A stretch of DNA of 11,793 bases from Planctomycetes bacterium RBG_13_46_10 (lineage in GTDB: Bacteria > Planctomycetota > Phycisphaerae > Sedimentisphaerales > Anaerobacaceae). This document shows, piece after piece, positions 1 to 5,596 of the stretch (the first letter of the stretch is position 1; every line of letters starts with the position of its first letter). The stretch spans positions 7,944 to 19,736 of the forward strand of contig MHYD01000035.1 in NCBI GenBank assembly GCA_001824645.1. The letters are read 5' to 3'. The position numbers and the translations under genes were made by a program. The notes under the pieces were generated by a model. The model was not told where the DNA came from. It saw only the letters and a program-made list of their open reading frames with translations, and did not search any database.

Positions 1-2
1 CG

Positions 3-203
3 ATAGATTCTTACGAGTTAAAAGAAGATAATATCGCCAAAGAATTGCGTTACAACCTGGCATGCGCTTACGAAGAGCATGGTGACATAGATAAGGCACT
101 GGAGATTTATCGGAAAATCGCTCAAATTGATTTTGCATACCTGGACGTCAGCCAGCGAGTGGATAAATTAAGGAAAAAAAGAGATGAGTCAACCTCTCAG
201 TGA
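3..203 (+). CDS. TPR-repeat protein, C-terminal fragment
   Basis: This frame is open from the window's left edge to a TGA at 201-203, giving the last 66 residues of a protein whose start lies outside. The segment LRYNLACAYEEHGDIDKALE followed by IYRKIAQID fits a tetratricopeptide repeat: paired helices with small residues (A, G) at the packing positions. The tail, FAYLDVSQRVDKLRKKR, resembles the ending of many tandem TPR scaffold proteins, in which the last repeat is followed by a short basic helix. TPR domains bind other proteins; the specific role cannot be told from this fragment. The gene ends about 50 bases before rpsT on the same strand, with no obvious terminator between, so read-through into rpsT is possible. 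The TPR call is fairly secure; the function is unknown. Confidence 0.75.
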   Translation: MDSYELKEDNIAKELRYNLACAYEEHGDIDKALEIYRKIAQIDFAYLDVSQRVDKLRKKRDESTSQ

Positions 204-243
204 GAATTAGAAATATTCATTAATAGTAAAATGATAATTTTTT

Positions 244-248
244 AGGAG
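244..248 (+). promoter_or_regulatory. Shine-Dalgarno of rpsT
   Basis: AGGAG six bases before the GTG start at 255. It supports the GTG start where no ATG is available in the right place. Confidence 0.8.
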
Positions 249-254
249 ATTAAA

Positions 255-530
255 GTGGCACATTCGTTATCAGCAAAGAAAAGAATTAGACAAAACGCTA
301 AAAGAAAATTGATTAACCGTGTTCGCAAGAGTCAGATAAAGACACAAATCAAGCGTTTCGAGACGGCATTAGCCGGCGGTGATGTAAATGCAGCAAGCGA
401 GCAGTTTCGACTTACCGCCAAGAAGCTGGACCAGACCGCTTCTACGAGTACGATGCACAAAAAAACCGCTGCACGGAAAAAATCCCGCCTTGCCAAGAAA
501 CTGAATCAGCTAAAGACGAAAAAGACATAA
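255..530 (+). CDS. rpsT: 30S ribosomal protein S20
   Basis: This encodes S20, a primary 16S rRNA-binding protein of the small ribosomal subunit. The product is 91 residues, normal for the family, and very rich in Lys and Arg. The N-terminus MAHSLSAKKRIRQNAKRKL carries the family's signature of a small-residue opening followed by a basic helix, and the remainder fits the three-helix bundle, including the conserved TASTSTMHKKTAARKKSRLA-type segment near residues 60-80. The start is GTG at 255, chosen because AGGAG at 244-248 lies six bases upstream and because the family begins exactly here; GTG and other weak starts are common for rpsT. It stands alone on the plus strand between a TPR gene and a toxin-antitoxin pair. 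No convincing promoter was identified in the short gap upstream. Confidence 0.97.
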   Translation: MAHSLSAKKRIRQNAKRKLINRVRKSQIKTQIKRFETALAGGDVNAASEQFRLTAKKLDQTASTSTMHKKTAARKKSRLAKKLNQLKTKKT

Positions 531-555
531 TTACATCCAGATGGTAGGGAACAGA

Positions 556-575
556 GGTCAGGGATCGGGGGTCAG
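556..575 (+). repeat. Degenerate G-rich heptad repeat after rpsT
   Basis: Three near-identical units in seven-base phase: GGTCAGG at 556-562, GATCGGG at 563-569 and GGTCAG at 570-575. It lies 25 bases past the rpsT stop codon in a non-coding gap. It may be a short relic of a dispersed heptad repeat. With only three units, chance cannot be excluded. Confidence 0.4.
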
Positions 576-640
576 TAAATTGAGGTTGTGCCGGTCAAAT
601 AAGAGGCGAGAGACGAGATACTGTTTTTAGGCCGACACTA

Positions 641-669
641 TTGACTTTTTTGATGTTCTGTGTTATCAT
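641..669 (+). promoter_or_regulatory. Sigma-70-type promoter of the toxin-antitoxin operon
   Basis: A -35 box TTGACT (641-646, five of six consensus bases) and a -10 box TATCAT (664-669, five of six) are separated by an ideal 17-base spacer. Transcription would start near 676, about 47 bases before the antitoxin start codon. An inverted repeat at 691-705 lies immediately downstream, as expected for an autoregulated module. Confidence 0.7.
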
Positions 670-690
670 TTATCCTGTAAGCAAAGGAGA

Positions 691-705
691 CTCCTATTAT
701 AGGAG
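691..705. promoter_or_regulatory. Palindromic putative operator or 5'UTR hairpin of the TA operon
   Basis: Perfect six-base arms CTCCTA and TAGGAG flank the three-base centre TTA. The site lies between the predicted start of transcription and the antitoxin start codon. Type II antitoxins usually repress their own operon by binding a palindrome near the promoter, so an operator is the natural reading. In RNA the same arms would form a hairpin holding a GGAG sequence that could mask ribosome binding. Which of the two applies, if either, cannot be told from sequence. Confidence 0.5.
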
Positions 706-722
706 CAGGAAAAGAAGTAACG

Positions 723-923
723 ATGTCAAAGGTGAGCAAAATAAAGGCAGCCATTGAAGCTCTTGGTAAAGAAGAGTACAACCAGTTGATACGCTGGTTC
801 TCCGAAATGGACTGGGAAAAATGGGAGAGACAGATTGAGTCCGACTCAGAATCGGGGAAACTGGACTTCCTGCTCAACGAAGCTCTCGATGAGAAAGCAA
901 AAGGAAAGCTCAAGGATTTATAA
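723..923 (+). CDS. Putative type II antitoxin
   Basis: This small acidic protein of 66 residues is encoded directly upstream of a RelE/ParE-like toxin and is read here as its antitoxin. The sequence follows a pattern seen in short helical antitoxins that accompany such toxins: an N-terminal helix (KIKAAIEALGKEEYNQLIRW), then DWEKWERQIE, then an acidic linker, a GKLDFLLNEAL stretch and a short basic end. In this family the C-terminal part usually wraps the toxin; that role is inferred here. No clear helix-turn-helix or ribbon-helix-helix DNA-binding domain is visible, so repression by the protein alone is uncertain. ATG at 723 is preceded by AGGA at 707-710, a rather long spacing. The stop codon TAA overlaps the toxin ATG by one base (TAATG at 921-925), pointing to translational coupling. 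Confidence 0.72.
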   Translation: MSKVSKIKAAIEALGKEEYNQLIRWFSEMDWEKWERQIESDSESGKLDFLLNEALDEKAKGKLKDL

Positions 924-1183
924 TGCACCGGACAACGGAGCGCTTCCGAAATTGTCTAATTAGACTACCGGATCGCATTCAAAGGACAGCCAAAAAGAAT
1001 TTTGAACTCCTGAAAATCAATCCCTCGCATCCATCACTGCATTTCAAGAAAACCGGAAGATTCTGGTCGGCCCGAGTCGGTATAAACCACAGAGCACTTG
1101 CAGTCGTGGATGGCCAAGACTTCATTTGGGTCTGGATTGGAACACACGATGAATATGAGAACATGATTAAGGATACGGGCTAA
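923..1183 (+). CDS. RelE/ParE-superfamily toxin
   Basis: This 86-residue basic protein is probably the toxin of a type II module. Known members of the RelE/ParE fold either cut mRNA on the ribosome or poison gyrase; the sequence does not tell which applies here. Visible family features are an N-terminal helical pair (PDRIQRTAKKNFELLK), then strands with conserved basic residues (HFKKTGRFWSARVGINHRAL), then a hydrophobic strand with aromatic residues (FIWVWIG) ending in THDEYENMI, a tail typical of a HigB/RelE-like subgroup (IGxHDEYE). The start overlaps the antitoxin stop by one base, as usual for coupled pairs. The stop codon TAA at 1181-1183 lies in the loop of a small CGGG/CCCG stem (1176-1188). 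The gene is intact, with no frameshift. Confidence 0.82.
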   Translation: MHRTTERFRNCLIRLPDRIQRTAKKNFELLKINPSHPSLHFKKTGRFWSARVGINHRALAVVDGQDFIWVWIGTHDEYENMIKDTG

Positions 1184-1197
1184 TCCCGCTACGGCTC

Positions 1198-1220
1198 GGC
1201 CTCTCGCCGCCGGCGAAGCC
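1198..1220. repeat. GC-rich REP-like hairpin after the toxin gene
   Basis: Arms GGC (1198-1200) plus TCGCC (1204-1208) face GGCGA (1212-1216) plus GCC (1218-1220), with the loop GCC and small internal mismatches. It sits in a GC-rich patch (about 1185-1240) that contrasts strongly with the AT-rich DNA following it. There is no T-tract, so it is not a classical terminator. It looks like a palindromic dispersed repeat, possibly limiting transcription from the toxin-antitoxin operon. Confidence 0.45.
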
Positions 1221-1352
1221 TATGACGGAGCTGGGCCGCCTTGACAAGAAACTTTGAAGGGGATTCGACTGCCTTATAAGCACAGTAACTACCATAAGAC
1301 ATGGATTAGTTCTTATTTAAACAGAAAAATTATAAGGTAATTATAAAAAATA

Positions 1353-1919
1353 ATGAGAAATAAAATACCTCAACCAAAACTTGTCGGATTTTTTCCTAAG
1401 CTTCCTTGCCCAGAAAAAGATTGGATAGAAAATGATACGGTGAAAGAGATCTGTAGCGTGAGTGACTGTGTAGCTAAAGGACCTGAAAATTGGATAGAAG
1501 AATGGGAACATAATGATTTGGGATTCTATGATAGTGAAGAAAAAATTATAAAAATATTAGGAGATGAAAAAGAAAAATATAATTTCTATGCGTACAAACT
1601 ATATCCATTAAAATTTAATAAGGGGAAAGCTGAGAATTGTCCTATATCAATCGATCTTAAAGCAGATGTTTCAGACTACGAATTTTTAGGCTTTGATATC
1701 GTAAGTAAATCTCAAAGCGATTTCTTTGAATGCTCCCCATTATCCTGCAACGATCTATGTAAAACATACATTGTAAATCAATGTTGCTTAATTGAAAATT
1801 TGGAAAATGCCTATCTATATTGCATAGAGATCGAAAAAGAAAAATGTGAGCCAGGGCCATATTATTTATTTGAAGTTTATAGAAAAAAATCAAATTCCGG
1901 GGACACAGTAAAACTTTAA
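1353..1919 (+). CDS. Hypothetical protein, AT-rich and cysteine-rich
   Basis: This 188-residue protein is not one I can assign to a named family. It has no signal peptide or membrane segment, and it looks soluble, acidic and cytoplasmic. It holds eleven cysteines, several clustered in FECSPLSCNDLC and NQCCL near residues 125-146. The C-terminal third (EFLGFDIVSKS, the cysteine cluster, then CEPGPYYLFEVYRK) has the compact motif density of a conserved domain and gives the impression of a conserved uncharacterised family, but I cannot confirm that. Cysteine spacing does not match a standard zinc finger. The DNA is far more AT-rich than its neighbours (14 of 60 bases are G or C at 1501-1560, against 43 of 60 at 2761-2820 in the next gene), suggesting separate acquisition. 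ATG at 1353 has only a weak upstream AAGG (1334-1337). Coding status is supported by length and AT-rich but non-repetitive composition. Confidence 0.7.
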   Translation: MRNKIPQPKLVGFFPKLPCPEKDWIENDTVKEICSVSDCVAKGPENWIEEWEHNDLGFYDSEEKIIKILGDEKEKYNFYAYKLYPLKFNKGKAENCPISIDLKADVSDYEFLGFDIVSKSQSDFFECSPLSCNDLCKTYIVNQCCLIENLENAYLYCIEIEKEKCEPGPYYLFEVYRKKSNSGDTVKL

Positions 1920-1952
1920 ATCAATTTCTCAATCACGGAGATGACTTGGCGC

Positions 1953-1980
1953 TTGCAGCGCGGGGGAGCAGCATTATAAA
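1953..1980 (+). promoter_or_regulatory. Possible promoter of the GH43 gene
   Basis: A TATAAA -10-like box (1975-1980, five of six bases) lies 16 bases after a poor -35 match, TTGCAG (1953-1958). Transcription would begin around 1987, so the leader would consist almost entirely of the bulged hairpin at 1991-2027. A short GCGC/GCGC stem at 1949-1961 overlaps the -35 region. Confidence 0.3.
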
Positions 1981-1986
1981 ATAGTG

Positions 1987-2029
1987 TCTCGTACTACGTA
2001 ACAAAACGTTACTTCGTGGAGTAGTATAT
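1987..2029 (+). repeat. Bulged hairpin repeat, copy 1, containing the GH43 ribosome binding site
   Basis: A 5' TCTC (1987-1990) is followed by outer arm GTACTAC (1991-1997), inner arm GTAAC (1998-2002), loop AAAAC, inner arm GTTAC (2008-2012), an eight-base one-sided bulge TTCGTGGA (2013-2020) and outer arm GTAGTAT (2021-2027). The same layout recurs at 9753-9789 with different stem bases. The GGAG at 2018-2021 is the only good Shine-Dalgarno for the ATG at 2028 and lies in the bulge and the start of the outer arm, so folding could affect translation. Confidence 0.6.
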
Positions 2030-3062
2030 GAAAACGATAAAGAATCAACGATTATATGTCGGCATGATGGCCGTAGCTTTAATGACTGTCACAGTTTTGG
2101 CGACCTCGGTCAGCCATACAGAGTTTAAGCCGGGAGAAATCTGGACTGACACCAACGGTGTCCCCATTAATGCGCACGGCGGCGGAATCCTGTACTACAA
2201 CAAAGTGTATTATTGGTACGTAGAGATTAAAACAGGCAAGACCCGGCTGCCGGAATCCAACCGTAGCTGGGGCGGAACGCGGGTGGAAACTGTGGGTGTT
2301 TCCTGTTATTCGTCCCAGGACTTGTACAATTGGAAGTACGAAGGGAACGTGCTGCCGGCGTTGCAGGATGACCCCAACCATGAGCTGTACATAAGCAAGG
2401 TATTGGAGCGGCCGAAGGTATTGTACAACCGGGCCACAAAACAATTTGTGATGTGGATGCACATAGATTCGCAGGATTACGCACTTGCACACGCAGGAGT
2501 AGCAACCAGCGACTCGCCCAAAGGCCCGTTTCGGTACGTCGGCAGCTTCCGTCCGGATGGCGCGATGAGCCGGGACATGACGGTGTTCATGGACGAAGAT
2601 GGAAAGGCGTACCTTTTTCATGCGTCGGAGGATAATGCCACGATGCACATTTCCCTGCTGACGGATGATTACCTCAAACCCGCCGGTCGGTTTGTGCGGG
2701 TATTCGAGGGCAGGTCAATGGAGGCGCCGGCTGTGTTTAAGCACCAGGGGCGATATTACCTGATAGCATCGGGCTGCACAGGCTGGGCGCCGAATGCCGC
2801 GCGGTCGGCGGTGGCGGAGTCTATCTGGGGCCCGTGGAAGGAATTGGGCAATCCCTGCCGCGGCCCGGATGAAGAAGTTACGTTCCGTGGGCAGAGCACT
2901 TATATTTTTGCAGTGGCTGATAAACCAGGCACGTTTATCTTGATGGCAGACCGCTGGAATCAGAAAGACCTGTCGGACTCGCGTTACATTTGGCTGCCGG
3001 TGACGTTCACCGACAACGGATTTGAGGTGCATTGGCAGGCTTCGTGGCGTTTGGAGAACTGA
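2028..3062 (+). CDS. Secreted GH43-type hydrolase, probable exo-beta-1,3-galactanase
   Basis: This 344-residue glycoside hydrolase belongs to the five-bladed beta-propeller GH43 group. An N-terminal signal peptide (basic MKTIKNQRLY, then a hydrophobic core to about residue 27) sends it out of the cytoplasm. Blade signatures include GGGILYYNKVYYWY (51-64), LERPKVLYN (126-134), SRDMTVFMDEDGKAYLF (181-197) and MEAPAVFKHQGRYYLIAS (231-248). The first-blade Asp that serves as base in most GH43 enzymes is absent (the segment reads NAHGGG). Instead E127, E232 and Q289 sit where exo-beta-1,3-galactanases of subfamily 24 carry their functional Glu, Glu and Gln. By family knowledge it would release galactose from the beta-1,3-galactan backbone of arabinogalactan proteins. 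No binding module follows the propeller. The gene is GC-rich, stands alone without a sugar transporter or regulator, and starts at ATG 2028 six bases after GGAG. Family is confident; substrate is inference. Confidence 0.85.
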   Translation: MKTIKNQRLYVGMMAVALMTVTVLATSVSHTEFKPGEIWTDTNGVPINAHGGGILYYNKVYYWYVEIKTGKTRLPESNRSWGGTRVETVGVSCYSSQDLYNWKYEGNVLPALQDDPNHELYISKVLERPKVLYNRATKQFVMWMHIDSQDYALAHAGVATSDSPKGPFRYVGSFRPDGAMSRDMTVFMDEDGKAYLFHASEDNATMHISLLTDDYLKPAGRFVRVFEGRSMEAPAVFKHQGRYYLIASGCTGWAPNAARSAVAESIWGPWKELGNPCRGPDEEVTFRGQSTYIFAVADKPGTFILMADRWNQKDLSDSRYIWLPVTFTDNGFEVHWQASWRLEN

Positions 3063-3100
3063 ATCTGAAAAACCACGGATGCAGAGCCATGCAAATCCCG

Positions 3101-3148
3101 TTAGAAATTCTTAAAAAGAATATTTCACCCTAAATGGGGTATTTCTAA
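3101..3148. repeat. Possible three-way-junction inverted repeat before rnr
   Basis: Perfect eight-base arms TTAGAAAT (3101-3108) and ATTTCTAA (3141-3148) enclose two smaller hairpins: TCTT/AAGA (3109-3119) and ACCC/GGGT (3127-3140, loop TAAATG). It lies between the GH43 gene and rnr. It could be a bidirectional transcript end, a dispersed repeat or a structured leader; AT-rich chance pairing is a real alternative. Confidence 0.35.
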
Positions 3149-3209
3149 AGAGGGTCAACCAGCCTTTTGTTTCTTGAATCCAAATCTTGTCATAGATATA
3201 ATCATTCAA

Positions 3210-5396
3210 ATGCCTGAAGTTTATAAAGAGCGAATAATTAAATTATTGAGACATGCAGATTACGAGCCGCAGAAACTCTCGCAGCTGGCTAAAGCGATAG
3301 GCATAAGCAACGAAGATTATCCGCAGTTTAAGGACGCTTTCGAGCAGCTTCGCCAGGCGGGACGAGTGGTGATTGGTACAGGCAATTTAATTCGATTGCC
3401 CCCCATGTCCGGGCAAATCATAGGAAAATTCAGGGCAAATCCCAAAGGTTTCGGATTCGTAATACCTCTTGAACCCACTTCGCACGGCGATTTATTCATC
3501 CCGCCCGGCGCCACATCCGATGCAATGACCGGCGACACCGTTGTCGCAAAGGTTAAAAGCGAAGACAAACGCAGCGGACAAATGCGATTTACCGGCGAAA
3601 TAATCCAGGTCATCCAAAGAGCGCAAAACAGATTCGTTGGAACGCTGTTGAAACACCCGGAAGGATGGCTCGTTCAGCCGGATGGTTCCGCATTCTTCGA
3701 GCCTGTCAGCGTCGATGATGTCACCGCGAAAGGTGCAAAATCAAAAGATAAAGTTGTGGTTGAAATATTATCCTATCCGACGGAAAAATACCTTGCACGC
3801 GGTGTAATAATCGAAGTCCTTGGCAGACAGGGGCAATATGAAACCGAGATAAAATCCATAATTGTCCAGTATCACCTGCCGAACGAATTTGATGCCGATT
3901 GCCTCCGGCAGGCACATCAGGCTGCTGCCGAATTTAAGCCGGAGAGAAACAAAGGTCGAGAAGATATATCTGGAAAAGTAATTATTACCATAGACCCTGC
4001 TGATGCAAAGGATTTCGACGATGCGATTAGTCTGGAAAGAGACTCAACCGGCAACTGGGTGCTTGGCGTCCATATCGCAGACGTAAGTAATTTTGTCACG
4101 CAGAATTCATCTCTGGATAAAGAGGCACAAAATCGCGGCAACAGCACTTATCTGCCGGGCAGGACTATTCCGATGCTGCCGGAAGTTCTGAGCAACGGTA
4201 TATGCAGCCTTCAGCCGGGACAGAAAAGATTTGTCAAGAGCGTGTTTTTAACCTACGACCGGCAGGGCAACATCTTATCCCGCAGATTCGCCAATAGTGT
4301 GATGTGCTCCACGCAGCGGCTGACTTATGAGCAGGCTGACAGGACTTTGAAAGGTCACACAAAAGGCATAAAGAAAGAAGTGATTGAGCTGCTAAAAAAC
4401 ATGGAGACACTCGCCCGTATAATTGAGAATAGGCGGACAAAGAACGGAATGTTACATCTGTCGCTGCCGGAGATAGAGCTGGTGATGGATAAATCCGGCC
4501 GCGTGGTCGATGCCCACCCTGCCGATGACAGCTACCCGCACACGATAATCGAGATGTTTATGGTGGAGGCCAACGAAGCCGTCGCTTCGCTGCTGGACAA
4601 GCTTAATGTCCCTTTCATCAGACGAATTCACCCGGAGCCCGATGCCTTGAGTATGAAAAACATGGCTTTGCTTGTGAAAGCCTTTGGCTTCAATATGCCG
4701 CGAACACCGGACAGAAAGGCAATACAAAATTTATTGGCTGCTGTTGAGGGTGCTGATTGTGCACTGGCGGTAAATTTAACCGTCCTGCGAAGCCTTGAGA
4801 AAGCGCAGTACGCACCGCAGCATATAGGCCATTTCGCGCTGGCCTCGACACATTATTGTCACTTTACAAGCCCCATAAGGCGATACGCAGATTTGCTTGT
4901 TCACCGCGTTTTACAATACCACCTGCAAAATCGCATAGATGATGCCAGGAAGATTGCAGCGGGACAGGATTTGGTTGAAACCGGCAAAAATATCACCTTT
5001 ACCGAGCAGCGGGCCGAGGATGCCGAAAAAGAATTGAAGACTGTGCTGGTACTACAAATGCTAAGTAAAAAACTTGGTGACGAGCTTGATTGCGTTGTCA
5101 CCGGCTTGACTAACTTCGGTGTATTTGTGCAGTCACGAAAACTCGGCATCGAAGGCCTAATCCAGATGGCCGATTTAGGAACAGACAGATGGAAATATGA
5201 CATGAAATCTCAGTGCATCATCGGTCAAAATACAGGACTTAGCATTCGGCTGGGTCAATCCATGAAAGTTCGCATTGTTTCGGTAAATATCCCTGCCCGC
5301 CAGCTAAACGTGATGCCAAATGAACCTTTGACAGGTAAAATCAGACAGAAGGAAAACAGGAGAACAAGGAAGTTTAAAAGGAAAGCTAAAAATTAA
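3210..5396 (+). CDS. rnr: Ribonuclease R (RNB-family 3'-5' exoribonuclease)
   Basis: This hydrolytic exoribonuclease degrades structured RNA from the 3' end, including mRNA fragments and faulty rRNA. From the ATG at 3210 it has 728 residues. Domains in order: an N-terminal winged-helix region (about 1-65), cold-shock-like domains (about 67-205, with NPKGFGFV), the RNB catalytic domain (about 250-570), an S1 domain (about 623-704, with VTGLTNFGVFV) and a Lys/Arg-rich tail. The metal-binding aspartates are present in DPADAKDFDDA (D262, D268, D270, D271), as is the HFTSPIRRYADL motif (551-562). A TTG at 3174 would add twelve residues; I prefer the ATG because MPEVYKERIIKLL matches the usual family start, although neither start has a well-placed Shine-Dalgarno (AGAGGG at 3149-3154 is too distant for either). 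A heptad palindrome begins one base after the stop codon. Confidence 0.95.
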   Translation: MPEVYKERIIKLLRHADYEPQKLSQLAKAIGISNEDYPQFKDAFEQLRQAGRVVIGTGNLIRLPPMSGQIIGKFRANPKGFGFVIPLEPTSHGDLFIPPGATSDAMTGDTVVAKVKSEDKRSGQMRFTGEIIQVIQRAQNRFVGTLLKHPEGWLVQPDGSAFFEPVSVDDVTAKGAKSKDKVVVEILSYPTEKYLARGVIIEVLGRQGQYETEIKSIIVQYHLPNEFDADCLRQAHQAAAEFKPERNKGREDISGKVIITIDPADAKDFDDAISLERDSTGNWVLGVHIADVSNFVTQNSSLDKEAQNRGNSTYLPGRTIPMLPEVLSNGICSLQPGQKRFVKSVFLTYDRQGNILSRRFANSVMCSTQRLTYEQADRTLKGHTKGIKKEVIELLKNMETLARIIENRRTKNGMLHLSLPEIELVMDKSGRVVDAHPADDSYPHTIIEMFMVEANEAVASLLDKLNVPFIRRIHPEPDALSMKNMALLVKAFGFNMPRTPDRKAIQNLLAAVEGADCALAVNLTVLRSLEKAQYAPQHIGHFALASTHYCHFTSPIRRYADLLVHRVLQYHLQNRIDDARKIAAGQDLVETGKNITFTEQRAEDAEKELKTVLVLQMLSKKLGDELDCVVTGLTNFGVFVQSRKLGIEGLIQMADLGTDRWKYDMKSQCIIGQNTGLSIRLGQSMKVRIVSVNIPARQLNVMPNEPLTGKIRQKENRRTRKFKRKAKN

Positions 5397-5468
5397 CTGG
5401 ATACTCGATTCTTGATCCTTGATGCTCGATGCCCGAGAAAAAAACGAGTATCCAGAATCGAGTATCGA
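5397..5468. repeat. Inverted heptad-repeat palindrome after rnr
   Basis: On the plus strand five heptads of form GATNCTY or close variants run in phase from 5400 to 5434. After an A-rich spacer come three heptads in reverse orientation (5446-5466: GAGTATC, CAGAATC, GAGTATC). The halves pair in more than one register: CTGGATACTCG (5397-5407) with CGAGTATCCAG (5445-5455), and ATACTCGATTC (5401-5411) with GAATCGAGTAT (5455-5465), both perfect over 11 bases. It starts at the base after the rnr stop codon and could act as a terminator or RNA-stabilising hairpin. Confidence 0.75.
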
Positions 5469-5487
5469 TTGTACGAGCGCAAGTTTC

Positions 5488-5516
5488 TTGACTTTCCATA
5501 GTGATTTTGCAATACT
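5488..5516 (+). promoter_or_regulatory. Probable promoter of the EF-P gene
   Basis: TTGACT (5488-5493, five of six) is followed after 17 bases by AATACT (5511-5516, four of six) preceded by an extended -10 TGC. Transcription would start near 5523, giving a leader of about 74 bases. The heptad palindrome just upstream would separate this unit from rnr. Confidence 0.5.
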
Positions 5517-5596
5517 TGTCTCCCAGATTGTGAAACATTAACAATAAAACTTGCAAAGTAAAATGCTCCACGAGAAAAGATTTTTTCGGAGAACAG

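Noticed and set aside
232..238. TGATAAT as a -10 box for rpsT
   Set aside because: Transcription from it would start at or inside the ribosome binding site at 244-248, and no -35 box is present at the right distance.
638..928. 96-codon open frame on the minus strand
   Set aside because: It covers the antitoxin gene and the promoter in antisense; the plus-strand pair has coupled starts and family motifs.
1241..1246. TTGACA as a -35 box for the AT-rich gene
   Set aside because: No -10-like sequence lies 15-19 bases downstream; the nearest TTATAA is 27 bases away.
2079..2648. 189-codon open frame on the minus strand
   Set aside because: It is antisense to the GH43 gene in its GC-rich part, where long shadow frames are expected; no domain pattern.
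3174..3209. N-terminal extension of RNase R from TTG 3174
   Set aside because: Possible, but the usual family N-terminus begins at the internal ATG and the extension has no well-placed ribosome binding site.
5400..5466. Heptad array as a CRISPR or iteron origin
   Set aside because: Units are seven bases without spacers and occur in inverted halves; no cas or replication initiator gene is nearby.
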